45,365 nucleotides of DNA, taken from NCBI RefSeq assembly GCF_900069005.2, contig NZ_LN831277.1:608658-654022 (forward strand), read 5' to 3'. The notes beneath the pieces were generated by a model that saw only the letters and a program-made list of their open reading frames with translations, made no database searches and had not been told where the DNA came from. The first letter of the stretch is position 1. Each line of letters opens with the position of its first letter. The DNA comes from Paenibacillus sp. GM2. GTDB lineage: Bacteria > Bacillota > Bacilli > Paenibacillales > Paenibacillaceae. Of the stretch, positions 1 to 7,317 are shown one piece after another. The translations under genes and the position numbers were made by a program.

Positions 1-2
1 AG

Positions 3-923
3 GGGCCGCATGGCGCGGGCGCTGCTGCGACTCGGTCGCAGCGCCGCGCGGTGGCCCGCGGTGAAGCGCAGCTCACCGCGTTGTGCCGCAGCCTGCCGCA
101 GGTGCAGGCTGCGCTCGAGGCCGGCGTGGATATGATCTACGCCGACTTCGAGTTCATCAAGCAGTTCCCGGCAGCGGTGGATGCCGTTCGGGCCGCCGGC
201 AAGCGAATCGCGCTGGCAACGCCGCGCATCCATATGCCGGGCGAGAACGGCTATCATAACAATATTCTGCGTCTGCAGCCGGACGCCGTTCTCGTGCGCA
301 ATACCGGTGCGCTCTATTACTACTTGCGCCACCGCCAGGAGAACCCGGATGCGTTCCACCCGCAGCTGATCGGCGACTTCTCATTGAATATCGCCAATCA
401 TAAATCGGTGGAGCTGTTCCTGGACGCGGGCTGCGACATCGTGACGCCGTCCTATGACTTGAACATCCAGCAAATGGTTGATTTACTTGGCGAGAGCATG
501 ACCGATCAACTGGAGGTCGTGATCCATCAGCATCTTCCCATGTTCCATACCGAGCATTGCGTATATTGTACCTTCTTGAGCGAGGGCACCAATTATACTA
601 ACTGCGGCCGTCCTTGTGAGGAACACCGTGCCTCACTGCAAGACCGGATTGGCATGTCCCACCCGGTTCGCGTAGACGAAGGCTGCCGCAATACAGTCTA
701 TAACGCAATCGAACAATCCGGTGCGGAGTATTTGAGCCACTTCCTTGAGTTGGGCGTGTCCAGATATCGTATAGAGTTTCTGGAAGAGACACCGGACAAA
801 GTCCACGAGGTTATCGATTTATACACCCGTGCGCTTCATGGTGAGATCAGCGGTACACAAGTCTGGCGTACGCTGAAGGCGACCAACCAATTGGGTGTTA
901 CCCGTGGCCAGCTAGTGAAATAA
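3..923 (+). CDS. U32 family peptidase, C-terminal part (5' end outside window)
   Basis: The frame is open without a stop from the first bases, so the gene begins before the window. GTG at 51 is only an internal codon that could pass as a start. The product resembles the large U32 peptidase/collagenase-like proteins, some of which act in rRNA hydroxylation or protein processing in other bacteria. Visible traits are an alternating TIM-barrel-like pattern (AGVDMIYADF, PSYDLN) and a Cys cluster typical of the family: HCVYCTFL, then TNCGRPCEEH. The C-terminus has RYRIEFLEETP followed by a short helical tail, as in the long U32 forms. G+C is high here, unlike the glycan locus downstream. The exact substrate cannot be read from the sequence. 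Family assignment is fairly sure, function is not. Confidence 0.8.
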   Translation, partial: GPHGAGAAATRSQRRAVARGEAQLTALCRSLPQVQAALEAGVDMIYADFEFIKQFPAAVDAVRAAGKRIALATPRIHMPGENGYHNNILRLQPDAVLVRNTGALYYYLRHRQENPDAFHPQLIGDFSLNIANHKSVELFLDAGCDIVTPSYDLNIQQMVDLLGESMTDQLEVVIHQHLPMFHTEHCVYCTFLSEGTNYTNCGRPCEEHRASLQDRIGMSHPVRVDEGCRNTVYNAIEQSGAEYLSHFLELGVSRYRIEFLEETPDKVHEVIDLYTRALHGEISGTQVWRTLKATNQLGVTRGQLVK

Positions 924-936
924 ATGAACACAACTT

Positions 937-977
937 CTCCCCAACTTAGGCTTGCTTAGGTTGGGGAGGTTTATTTT
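937..977 (+). terminator. Rho-independent terminator after the U32 gene
   Basis: A perfect 9-bp inverted repeat, CTCCCCAAC (937-945) and GTTGGGGAG (960-968), is followed by GTTTATTTT. It lies 13 bases after the U32 stop codon and separates that gene from the TusA-like gene. Confidence 0.85.
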
Positions 978-1075
978 AGGTAATAAAGCCTTTGTGAAGC
1001 AGTTCATAATCGAATTAAAAGACTTAAGCTATACTGTTTTTATTCGGAAACTACATGGAAGGGGAGTAAGCTTAG

Positions 1076-1303
1076 ATGATTGAAATCGATTGTCTGGGAG
1101 AAATTTGTCCTGTTCCGGTTATGATGCTGAAGAAGCACCAGCAAGCCATTCGAAGCGGTGGGAGGGTACTGCTCATCACGGACCATAGCTGTGCGAGGAA
1201 GTCGATTACGGAATATTGTGATAAGACCAATCTGCGCTGCTCGATCCAGGAAGTGATCAATGGTGTGTGGGAGATCAGCATCGAAGCGAACTTGCCGGAT
1301 TGA
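1076..1303 (+). CDS. TusA-family sulfur carrier protein
   Basis: This 75-residue protein has the TusA/SirA/YedF signature: an N-terminal DCLGEICPVP with the CPxP motif at residues 11-14, and a second conserved Cys in TDHSC. TusA-family proteins carry persulfide (or possibly selenium) on the CPxP cysteine and pass it to partners. Here the neighbours are a second TusA and YeeE-type membrane halves, so a role in thiosulfate or selenium uptake is the simplest reading. The ATG is preceded by AAGGGGAG at 1059-1066 with a 9-base gap. A TATACT (1030-1035) is a possible -10 box, with no clear -35. The gene stands alone between a terminator and the converging LysR gene. Confidence 0.85.
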   Translation: MIEIDCLGEICPVPVMMLKKHQQAIRSGGRVLLITDHSCARKSITEYCDKTNLRCSIQEVINGVWEISIEANLPD

Positions 1304-1438
1304 ATGCTGCAATGTGTGTAGCCCCCCTGTAGCCCAGCTGAGACCTGGGATTGATGGATTGGGCGCAAGAGAGGAGCATAATCAGCTCGGCAGCCTCATT
1401 ATGACATATTTATTGAAGTTTAAGCGCTGCTATTTCTT

Positions 1439-2326
1439 TTAACACAACGTATCAATTAAGGTCTGTTCAATGTATTGAATTAACTGCTTTGTGTTGCGAT
1501 TTGTTTTTTGATCCTGCTTCTTAATCATATGGACCTCGTTATATACCTGAAAATCGCGAATATGAATCGCTTTGAGCTGCTTGCTGTAGAGCTCTTTTTT
1601 TATGGACATATACGGCAAAAATGCTGCGCCATGACCTTTGATGGCTGCCAGCTTCACGGCCTCAATGGAGTCTAGGTTGTAAAGAATGTTCAATTTCGCA
1701 TGATCATCGACCCGCGTTCGGGCCAGTGTACGCTGGACGCAGCAGAGCTGTGTCGACCAGATCAAAGGATAACGGTGCAGCTCCTCGATATCAATCTCAT
1801 TAGGGCTCGGTTTGGAACTGCTGGTTACGAGAATGACCTGATCGGAGAATACCGGGTTGGAGCTTATTCCCGGATTAGAGGATGGACCGGAGATGAACCC
1901 GATATCCCCCTCTTCCAGCAGAACATGCTCTTCAACTTGTGAGCTGAGGGCTTCATTTAATGAAATGTGAAAATGAGGAAAATGCCTCTTCACTTCAAAT
2001 AAAGTGCAGGGCAGAGCATAATTGCACACCTCAGGGATGGCATAGATCGATAGCTGGCATTCAGAGGGCTGTAACTGCCCGATCTCTGTAACCATATCCT
2101 CATACAGCTTGCAGATTTGAAGGGCGTATTTCTTCGCAATCACTCCTGCCTCCGTAAGTTTGGCGCCTTTATTGCTCCTTTGCAGCAGTTCTGTCCCCAG
2201 TGTAGTCTCCCAGGACTTTAATTGTTGACTGAGCGCGGATTGAGTAATATGCGACTTTTGCGCTGCTTTGGAGATGCTCTTGAGTATGGAAATATCAAGA
2301 AATAATTTAAGCGTTTCCAAATTCAT
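1439..2326 (-). CDS. LysR-type transcriptional regulator
   Basis: A 295-residue LysR-family protein. The N-terminal winged helix-turn-helix reads METLKLFLD-like (NLETLKLFLDI), then SKAAQKSHITQSALSQQLKSWE and GTELLQRSNKGAKLTEAG. The remaining ~200 residues fit a periplasmic-binding-protein-like effector domain. The start at 2326 (MNLETLK) is chosen because AGGAGGGG lies 7 bases upstream on the minus strand; the frame is open 20 codons further but that part does not match the family. The gene is divergent from the YeeE/TusA genes and shares a 172-base intergenic region with a LysR-type box, so it probably controls them. By analogy with CysL/CysB proteins the signal may be a sulfur metabolite, but the effector is not visible. 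Confidence 0.9.
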   Translation of the reverse strand: MNLETLKLFLDISILKSISKAAQKSHITQSALSQQLKSWETTLGTELLQRSNKGAKLTEAGVIAKKYALQICKLYEDMVTEIGQLQPSECQLSIYAIPEVCNYALPCTLFEVKRHFPHFHISLNEALSSQVEEHVLLEEGDIGFISGPSSNPGISSNPVFSDQVILVTSSSKPSPNEIDIEELHRYPLIWSTQLCCVQRTLARTRVDDHAKLNILYNLDSIEAVKLAAIKGHGAAFLPYMSIKKELYSKQLKAIHIRDFQVYNEVHMIKKQDQKTNRNTKQLIQYIEQTLIDTLC

Positions 2327-2391
2327 CGATATACCCCTCCTGTTGTCAACCTTTGAACAAAGTATATCACACCTGTCTATGATCAATTTGC

Positions 2392-2408
2392 CATAAGAAA
2401 ATCTTATG
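2392..2408. promoter_or_regulatory. LysR-type operator palindrome in the divergent region
   Basis: CATAAGA-AAA-TCTTATG is a perfect 7-3-7 inverted repeat and contains ATA-N9-TAT, the classic LysR-family box pattern. It sits 66 bases upstream of the regulator's start codon and 91 bases upstream of the YeeE N-half start. That is a fitting place for autoregulation plus activation of the transporter genes. Confidence 0.65.
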
Positions 2409-2498
2409 CAGTATCAAAAAAGCCGATGACTACGGGAATAGAAAGAATGTTATTATTTTCACATAGTCAATTGACTTTAATGCTGGAGGTGTTCATGA

Positions 2499-3188
2499 AT
2501 GGGACAAAACGCAAGTCCCGCAACAAAATCCGCTCGTACCCGGGCACCTAGAAAACCGAAGAAGAGTCAGCTGCCCTTCGCTTTGTTGGCTACAGCTCTC
2601 GTCATTGGATTTGGATTTTACCTGCATCATTACAATGACAAGATGGTTACCTATCTGTTATTTGGGCTTGCCTTTGGCGTGATTCTGCAAAGATCAAGAT
2701 TCTGCTTCACCGCTTCAATGAGAGATCCTTGGATTACGGGGAGCACTTCAGTGACAAGAGCTGTATTAATCGCCTGCTCCATCGCTACAATTGGCTTTAC
2801 GGCGATCAAGTATGCAGCGTTCACAGGTGGAAATCCGATTCCCGGCATGGATAATGTCGGTCAGATCAGTCTGGCTCTAATCGTTGGGGCGGTTATTTTC
2901 GGAATCGGAATGGTCATTGCCGGCGGCTGTGCTTCCGGAACGCTAATGCGGGTTGGGGAAGGCTTTACGATGCAGATGCTCGCTTTGCTGTTTTTTGTGA
3001 TCGGTTCGCTATGGGGGGCACATGATATGGGCTGGTGGCGGGCACATGTCATCAAGGATGCGCCATCGGTTTTCCTGCCAGACGTATTTGGCTGGTTGGG
3101 TGCTTTGCTCGTGCAGTTCCTGATTATTTTATTGCTTTACATCGCTTCTGTTAAATGGCAGGAGAAGAAGATGGGCAGTTCGGAGTAA
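2499..3188 (+). CDS. YeeE/YedE family membrane protein, N-terminal half (sulfur-compound transporter)
   Basis: A 229-residue membrane protein beginning with a basic cytoplasmic tail of about 25 residues and then several hydrophobic segments. It carries two YeeE/YedE hallmarks: RSRFCFTASMRD and a later GGCASGTLMRVGEG. Family members such as TsuA import thiosulfate using conserved cysteines; some YedE proteins are linked to selenium. Usual full-length proteins are about 330-400 residues, so this is one half. The complementary half lies at 3609-4157, with a TusA gene between them. ATG at 2499 follows GGAGGTG (2485-2491). Whether the substrate is thiosulfate, sulfite, or a selenium compound cannot be decided. 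Confidence 0.85.
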   Translation: MGQNASPATKSARTRAPRKPKKSQLPFALLATALVIGFGFYLHHYNDKMVTYLLFGLAFGVILQRSRFCFTASMRDPWITGSTSVTRAVLIACSIATIGFTAIKYAAFTGGNPIPGMDNVGQISLALIVGAVIFGIGMVIAGGCASGTLMRVGEGFTMQMLALLFFVIGSLWGAHDMGWWRAHVIKDAPSVFLPDVFGWLGALLVQFLIILLLYIASVKWQEKKMGSSE

Positions 3189-3250
3189 AGGTAAGGTTGA
3201 AGAATTATTGATATGGTTATTCCAGGATAAGTATTTATTTTTCAATACAA

Positions 3251-3266
3251 AGTGAAATGTTTCACT
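3251..3266. promoter_or_regulatory. Palindrome with Rex-like core (GTGAA-N4-TTCAC)
   Basis: AGTGAAATGTTTCACT is a perfect 16-bp palindrome in the 158-base gap between the YeeE N-half and the TusA start at 3347. Its core GTGAA-N4-TTCAC matches the centre of the NADH-sensing repressor Rex operator (TTGTGAA-N4-TTCACAA), but the outer TT/AA bases differ. It could be an operator for an internal promoter. No -10/-35 pair close to it is convincing. Confidence 0.4.
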
Positions 3267-3346
3267 AATATTGTTCTGTAATGATACCTCTGACCTAGAG
3301 TGCGTATAAGAAATGATCAATTATTTAATAAAAGGTGGTTATAACA

Positions 3347-3574
3347 ATGGCAGAATTTACTTTGGATTGTATGGGAGAGGCTTGTCCGGTCCCTTTGATG
3401 AGAACAGAAAAAAAGATGGCAGAGCTGAAGGTTGGGGATGTGCTGGTTGTAGCGATTGACCATAGCTGCGCCATGAAGAATGTACCGGAATGGGCCAGAA
3501 AGCAGGGACACAACGTTGAGATTGAAGAAATCGATGACGGAGAATGGGAAATCGTTATTGAGAAGGCCAAATAG
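3347..3574 (+). CDS. TusA-family sulfur carrier protein between the two transporter halves
   Basis: A 75-residue TusA-like protein with LDCMGEACPVP (CPxP at residues 13-16) and the second Cys in DHSCAMKN, closely echoing the protein at 1076. ATG at 3347 is preferred over the in-frame GTG at 3335, because that GTG lies inside the Shine-Dalgarno AAAGGTGG (3331-3338) that serves the ATG. In characterised TsuA-TsuB systems a TusA-like TsuB works beside a YeeE-type thiosulfate channel. Its position between the two YeeE halves strongly suggests the same partnership. Confidence 0.88.
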   Translation: MAEFTLDCMGEACPVPLMRTEKKMAELKVGDVLVVAIDHSCAMKNVPEWARKQGHNVEIEEIDDGEWEIVIEKAK

Positions 3575-3608
3575 GGCTGTGGGATGATAAAAGGATGGTG
3601 ATGGAACG

Positions 3609-4157
3609 GTGAATGCATTTTGGTTGAAAATATCATCTAACCGCTTCTATAAGAAGTTATTGAAGGAGCCGTTTACTTATGTGACCGGAGCTGTGCTGCT
3701 TGGCGTGTTCGCTACGGCTCATCTCGCCGTATTCTCTAAAGGTTGGGGGGTAACGAGTGCCTTTGCGGATTGGGGTGCCTGGCTGTACCAGCTTGTGGGC
3801 GGCAGTGTCGATAACTGGGCATATTTTAGCTCGGAGAAGGCGCAGAAGACGTTATCTAACGGATTTATGAACGATGGCGGTTCGATCCGCAACTTAGGGA
3901 TCATTCTCGGAGCACTGTTAGCTACGCTGTTCGCCTCTGAATTCAAGCTGAAGAAAATTCGCTCCATGAAGCAGATATTTGCAGCCATTCTGGGTGGTCT
4001 GCTGATGGGGTATGGGGCAAGACTTGCAAACGGCTGTAATATCGGGGCGTTATTCACCTCGATTTCCTCACTCTCGCTGTCAGGTTGGATTTTCTGGCTG
4101 TTCTTGCTCGTAGGCGCGCTTATTGGCGGCAAATTATTAGCTAAATTCTTTATGTAA
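3609..4157 (+). CDS. YeeE/YedE family membrane protein, C-terminal half
   Basis: A 182-residue membrane protein with about five hydrophobic segments. The conserved YeeE motif GARLANGCNIGALFTSISS holds the functional-type Cys, and a terminal LVGALIGGKLL helix follows. It complements the N-half at 2499, so together they would form one complete transporter. The start is GTG at 3609, with AAGGATGGTG about 8 bases upstream. It follows the TusA gene after 34 bases, so the genes are probably co-transcribed. The split into two polypeptides is seen directly; that they assemble is inferred. Confidence 0.82.
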   Translation: MNAFWLKISSNRFYKKLLKEPFTYVTGAVLLGVFATAHLAVFSKGWGVTSAFADWGAWLYQLVGGSVDNWAYFSSEKAQKTLSNGFMNDGGSIRNLGIILGALLATLFASEFKLKKIRSMKQIFAAILGGLLMGYGARLANGCNIGALFTSISSLSLSGWIFWLFLLVGALIGGKLLAKFFM

Positions 4158-4480
4158 GAGATTTGTTTAAAAAGGCCTGCTTTAATAAGAAGACCCATCT
4201 AGGTTATCCAGGAATGAGCGACCGCGATTCATAAGGAGGTTTTCTTGTGGTCTAAAATTGTATCAGCCTAGCAGATAACGGATGATTTTGATATTTAACA
4301 CCCAAGTTTTATTTAACTGAAGTGTTTTGAATAGACGCAGATCGGAAGCATACGCTTCGGTGCAGAAAGTCTGACTTTTTAAGCGCGCGCTGTAAGAGCG
4401 AGTACAGATATGACCGGCCGGGCTGACGGAAGTCAGCCTGTTTCTTTGAACATTATCTTGGGTAATGGAGGCTAAGGCAC
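4158..4480 (+). promoter_or_regulatory. 323-base leader region with possible attenuator upstream of the flavoprotein gene
   Basis: No gene of normal size is visible. A strong AAGGAGG (4233-4239) precedes a tiny TTG-started frame of eight codons (4245-4271), possibly a leader peptide or a relic. TTGATA (4288-4293), a 16-base gap, and TATTTA is a weak promoter candidate. Downstream are small hairpins GAAGC/GCTTC (4345-4355) and CTGTA/TACAG (4390-4407), then the terminator hairpin at 4421-4447. GTCTGAC at 4369-4375 can pair (6 of 7) with the terminator's 3' arm, so it could form an alternative antiterminator. No known riboswitch consensus was recognised. Confidence 0.4.
4421..4447 (+). terminator. 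Terminator or attenuator hairpin just before the flavoprotein start
   Basis: GGCTGAC (4421-4427) and GTCAGCC (4432-4438) form a perfect 7-bp stem with a 4-base loop, followed by TGTTTCTTT. It ends only about 33 bases before the ATG at 4481. There is no room for a promoter between them, so the gene must depend on read-through or on conditional antitermination. Confidence 0.65.
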
Positions 4481-5704
4481 ATGGAAAAGAAAACAGAGCA
4501 GTATGATGTCGTCATTATCGGCGGCGGGGCGGCGGGACTAACCGCAGGTATTTACTGCGGGCGGGCCCGGCTCAAGACGCTAATTCTGGAGAAGACACTG
4601 GTGGGTGGTCTTGCCACTTATACGAATGAGATCGAGAACTATCCCGGATTCCCTGAAGGTACAACGGGCACGGAGTTAATGAACTTATTTCATAAGCAGG
4701 CGAAGAAATTTGCTGTCGACTTCAAAATGACGGATGTGAAAGCGGTATCGCTGGACGATGAGGTAAAGATCGTAGAGACGTTTCGGGTCCGATACGAATG
4801 TAGAGCCGTGATCATCGCTAGTGGCGGGAAGCCAAGATTGACAGGAGCAAAGAATGAGGAAAAGTATTTGTACGATAAAGGGATTTCCTTCTGCGCGACC
4901 TGTGATGCGGCGGCTAATACGGGAAAGACGGTTATGGTTATCGGCAGCGGGGACGCCGCGATTGAAGAAGGGATTTTTCTGACCAAGTTTGCTGACAAAG
5001 TCATCGTCTCCGTTATGCATGACCATGGCAAGATGGACTGCAATGAAATTGCCCGGAACCAGGCGCTTGGTAATCCCAAGATGGAGTTTATGTGGAATAC
5101 GGTAGTGGACTCTTTTGAGGGAAAGGATCATCTGGAGGAGGTGGTGTTGAAAAATTTAAAAACCGGCGAGCTGCAGCCTGTAAAAATCGATACCTGCTTC
5201 TTGTTCATTGGATATATTCCGAATACGGAAATTTTGTCCGGTGTGCTGGAGCTGAATCGAAACGGGTATGTGCTTGTAAATGAGAAGATGGAGACGAATC
5301 TTCCTGGGGTGTTCGCGGCTGGGGATGTCTGCGATAAATTCCTGAAGCAGGTGGCCACAGCGGTTGGAGACGGTGCGATTGCCGGATACGGAGTCGAAAA
5401 ATATATATCCGAAGGCGAGGTATATGAGAATCAGATTCAGAATCACGGCAAGCCTTCGGTCGTCTATTTATGGAATGCTACAGAGCCGGCCTGCCGCGAG
5501 CTGCTTCCTTTGATCGAGAGGTTCGAACAAGCTCATGCCGCAGAACTGCGGGTGACTAAGGTGGATGTATATAAATCACCGGGGCTTGCCGCCAGAATAG
5601 GCGTGGGCAGCGTACCTGCTGTCGCTTATTTCAATGAAGGAAATATGAAAAAGGTGATTACCGGAAGCATTAGCGAAGCACAGTTAAACGAGCTTCTATC
5701 CTAG
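4481..5704 (+). CDS. Thioredoxin reductase-like flavoprotein fused to a degenerate thioredoxin domain
   Basis: A 407-residue protein. Residues 1-315 are a TrxB-type flavoprotein: FAD motif GGGAAG at 14-19, redox-active FCATC with Cys138/Cys141, a second dinucleotide motif GSGDAA at 155-160, and the FAD-binding FAAGDV near 288-293. Residues about 325-407 look like a thioredoxin fold with the cis-proline loop GSVPAV, but the active site reads WNATEPAC, so only one Cys of CxxC remains. The HRRxxxR stretch that binds the NADPH phosphate in ordinary TrxB is replaced by MHDHGKMD (179-186). The electron donor may therefore not be NADPH. Placed after the TusA/YeeE genes, it may reduce persulfide or a related sulfur intermediate (inference). 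GGAGG precedes the ATG. Confidence 0.85.
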   Translation: MEKKTEQYDVVIIGGGAAGLTAGIYCGRARLKTLILEKTLVGGLATYTNEIENYPGFPEGTTGTELMNLFHKQAKKFAVDFKMTDVKAVSLDDEVKIVETFRVRYECRAVIIASGGKPRLTGAKNEEKYLYDKGISFCATCDAAANTGKTVMVIGSGDAAIEEGIFLTKFADKVIVSVMHDHGKMDCNEIARNQALGNPKMEFMWNTVVDSFEGKDHLEEVVLKNLKTGELQPVKIDTCFLFIGYIPNTEILSGVLELNRNGYVLVNEKMETNLPGVFAAGDVCDKFLKQVATAVGDGAIAGYGVEKYISEGEVYENQIQNHGKPSVVYLWNATEPACRELLPLIERFEQAHAAELRVTKVDVYKSPGLAARIGVGSVPAVAYFNEGNMKKVITGSISEAQLNELLS

Positions 5705-5797
5705 ATAAGAGAGATTGATCGAAGTTCGGGAGTGCAAACATCGCGATCATAATGCTCGACACTTAAATTGACTTTATTGAACAAGTAGAATAGAGAA

Positions 5798-5834
5798 AGA
5801 AAAGGGCATGAACCGAATGTTCGTGTTCTTTTCT
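5798..5834 (+). terminator. Hairpin terminator after the flavoprotein gene
   Basis: A 16-bp stem (5798-5813 with 5819-5834) with G-U pairs and a 5-base loop. The stem ends in CTTTTCT on one side and starts AGAAAAG on the other, so it could work in both directions. The rest of the 5705-6041 gap shows only the promoter at 5969. Confidence 0.6.
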
Positions 5835-5968
5835 ATGCTAAGGTATTTGCTAGGAAGACGGTTGTTTTTCCGCCGTGGACAGACAAATCTCAAATATGTA
5901 CACTGTGTGAAAACATTGTTAAAGACAGCGATAATGGTTATCTATCAGGCATCAAATAATTATGAATG

Positions 5969-5977
5969 TGATATAAT
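5969..5977 (+). promoter_or_regulatory. Extended -10 promoter for the small protein gene
   Basis: TGATATAAT combines a perfect TATAAT (5972-5977) with the TGn extension. No good -35 box lies 16-18 bases upstream. The start codon at 6042 is about 65 bases downstream. Confidence 0.6.
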
Positions 5978-6041
5978 GAAAGCGTAGCCAAGGCAATGGG
6001 CTCAATACATGGCTAGCCTATATTGTAGGAGGGTGAATGTG

Positions 6042-6236
6042 ATGTTGGAAGGATTCCTCGAAATGCAATCGTTGGTAACAAAGGCTCATGGACGCATTGA
6101 GGTGGACGGCGATCAGCAGTACCATAAAATCGAATACGGGGTTGAACGCCATCTTCATACGCCGGAACCGTGGAACCGCGACGCAAGACATGAGGAAGAA
6201 TCTCAGCGCTTCACGCTACGCAAATTTTGGAGTTAA
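6042..6236 (+). CDS. Small hypothetical protein, 64 residues
   Basis: I do not recognise this family. The start at 6042 is supported by AGGAGGG at 6027-6033 with an 8-base gap; the frame is open a little further upstream but that would swallow the ribosome binding site. The protein is charged and soluble, rich in Glu, His and Arg, with no membrane segment or Cys (for example VERHLHTPEPWNRDARHEEE near the middle). It has its own extended -10 promoter and a strong terminator downstream, so it is a single-gene transcription unit. That independence argues it is real. It does not appear to belong to either the sulfur region or the glycan region. Confidence 0.6.
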   Translation: MLEGFLEMQSLVTKAHGRIEVDGDQQYHKIEYGVERHLHTPEPWNRDARHEEESQRFTLRKFWS

Positions 6237-6289
6237 ATATTAATAATTTTCGTATCTATTGTTTCATTGTTGACTGATAATCATTTATG

Positions 6290-6333
6290 GCTGCTTCCGC
6301 TGATAGGCTTCACTCACGGAGGCGGCTTTTTTT
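6290..6333 (+). terminator. Terminator after the small protein gene
   Basis: GCTGCTTCCG (6290-6299) pairs with CGGAGGCGGC (6317-6326) over 10 bp including two G-U pairs, followed by seven T residues (6327-6333). Confidence 0.85.
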
Positions 6334-6354
6334 ATCTGTATTTCCTTGGAACTG

Positions 6355-6363
6355 TGATATAAT
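6355..6363 (+). promoter_or_regulatory. Extended -10 promoter of galU
   Basis: TGATATAAT, a perfect TATAAT with the TGn extension, lies 40 bases before the galU ATG. TTGGAA at 6346 is too close to be its -35 element. Confidence 0.6.
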
Positions 6364-6403
6364 GGCAGCATATTGAAGTTAGAGGAAGGGAAGATAGGGA
6401 TAG

Positions 6404-7288
6404 ATGAAGATTCGGAAAGCAATTATCCCTGCAGCGGGCCTGGGAACCAGATTCCTTCCCGTAACCAAGGCGATGCCGAAGGAAATGCTGCCGATCGTAG
6501 ACAAGCCTACGATTCAGTACATTGTAGAAGAGGCGGTAGCCTCCGGGATTGAGGATATTATTATTGTCACGGGGAAAGGGAAACGGGCGATCGAGGATCA
6601 CTTCGATAATTCCTTCGAACTGGAATATAACTTAAGCGAGAAGAAGAAATGGGATCTGCTTGAAGAAGTCCGCAAGTCCTCGGAGATGGCTGACATCCAT
6701 TATATCCGCCAGAAGGAACCGAAGGGTTTGGGACATGCCATCTGGTGTGCCCGCAAGTTTATTGGAGACGAGCCTTTCGCAGTGCTGCTTGGAGACGATA
6801 TTGTTGAATCCCAGGTTCCGTGCTTGAAGCAAATGATCGACGTATTTGATTATGAACGGGCTTCAGTGGTTGGTGTTCAGCCGGTTCCATGGGAAGAAGT
6901 GTCCAGATACGGAGTCGTTGATGCTTCAGAGCTTCGGGAACGCGTCTATTTAGCCAAGCAATTGGTGGAGAAGCCGGCCGCTGATAAGGCGCCATCTAAT
7001 CTGGCCATCATGGGCAGATACATACTGACCCCGAAAATATTCGAAATCCTTGGAGAACAGCAGGTTGGGGTCAATGGTGAGATCCAACTGACCGATGCTA
7101 TCTCCAAACTAGGGGAAAGCGAGCGGATTGTGGCCTATAATTTCGAGGGAACCCGGCATGATGTTGGCGAGAAACTTGGCTTTATCAAGACGACGCTCCA
7201 TTATGCGCTGAAGAACCAAGAGCTGCGTGAGGATTTATTAGCTTATATGAAGCAGATTGTGGAAGATAAAAAAATCGGTCTCTCTTAG
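6404..7288 (+). CDS. galU: UTP-glucose-1-phosphate uridylyltransferase
   Basis: A 294-residue GalU, the normal family length. It makes UDP-glucose from UTP and glucose-1-phosphate in the cytoplasm, a precursor for UDP-galactose, teichoic-acid glycosylation and other glycans. The nucleotide-binding motif is [21 protein letters not shown] near the N-terminus, with LGDDIV and VEKP further on. The ATG follows AGGAAGGG. It has its own promoter and terminator. Its place next to the glycan locus suggests that it feeds the initiating hexose step, although the locus also has its own CTP- and dTTP-dependent nucleotidyltransferases. Confidence 0.96.
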   Translation: MKIRKAIIPAAGLGTRFLPVTKAMPKEMLPIVDKPTIQYIVEEAVASGIEDIIIVTGKGKRAIEDHFDNSFELEYNLSEKKKWDLLEEVRKSSEMADIHYIRQKEPKGLGHAIWCARKFIGDEPFAVLLGDDIVESQVPCLKQMIDVFDYERASVVGVQPVPWEEVSRYGVVDASELRERVYLAKQLVEKPAADKAPSNLAIMGRYILTPKIFEILGEQQVGVNGEIQLTDAISKLGESERIVAYNFEGTRHDVGEKLGFIKTTLHYALKNQELREDLLAYMKQIVEDKKIGLS

Positions 7289-7308
7289 GAGAGGCCGATT
7301 TTTATTTG
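7268..7308. terminator. Bidirectional terminator between galU and the ligase gene
   Basis: AAAATCGGTCTCTC (7271-7284) pairs with GAGAGGCCGATTTT (7289-7302) with one G-U pair. An A-run on the left and a T-run on the right let it serve both converging genes. It overlaps the last codons of galU. Confidence 0.85.
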
Positions 7309-7317
7309 TTGATTTAT

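Noticed and set aside
3719..4198. Long minus-strand open frame of 159 codons opposite the YeeE C-half
   Set aside because: It is the antisense of a clear membrane gene and has no ribosome binding site or family resemblance.
4685..5131. Minus-strand frames of 148 and 129 codons opposite the flavoprotein gene
   Set aside because: They lie against the coding strand of a recognised enzyme and show no motif.
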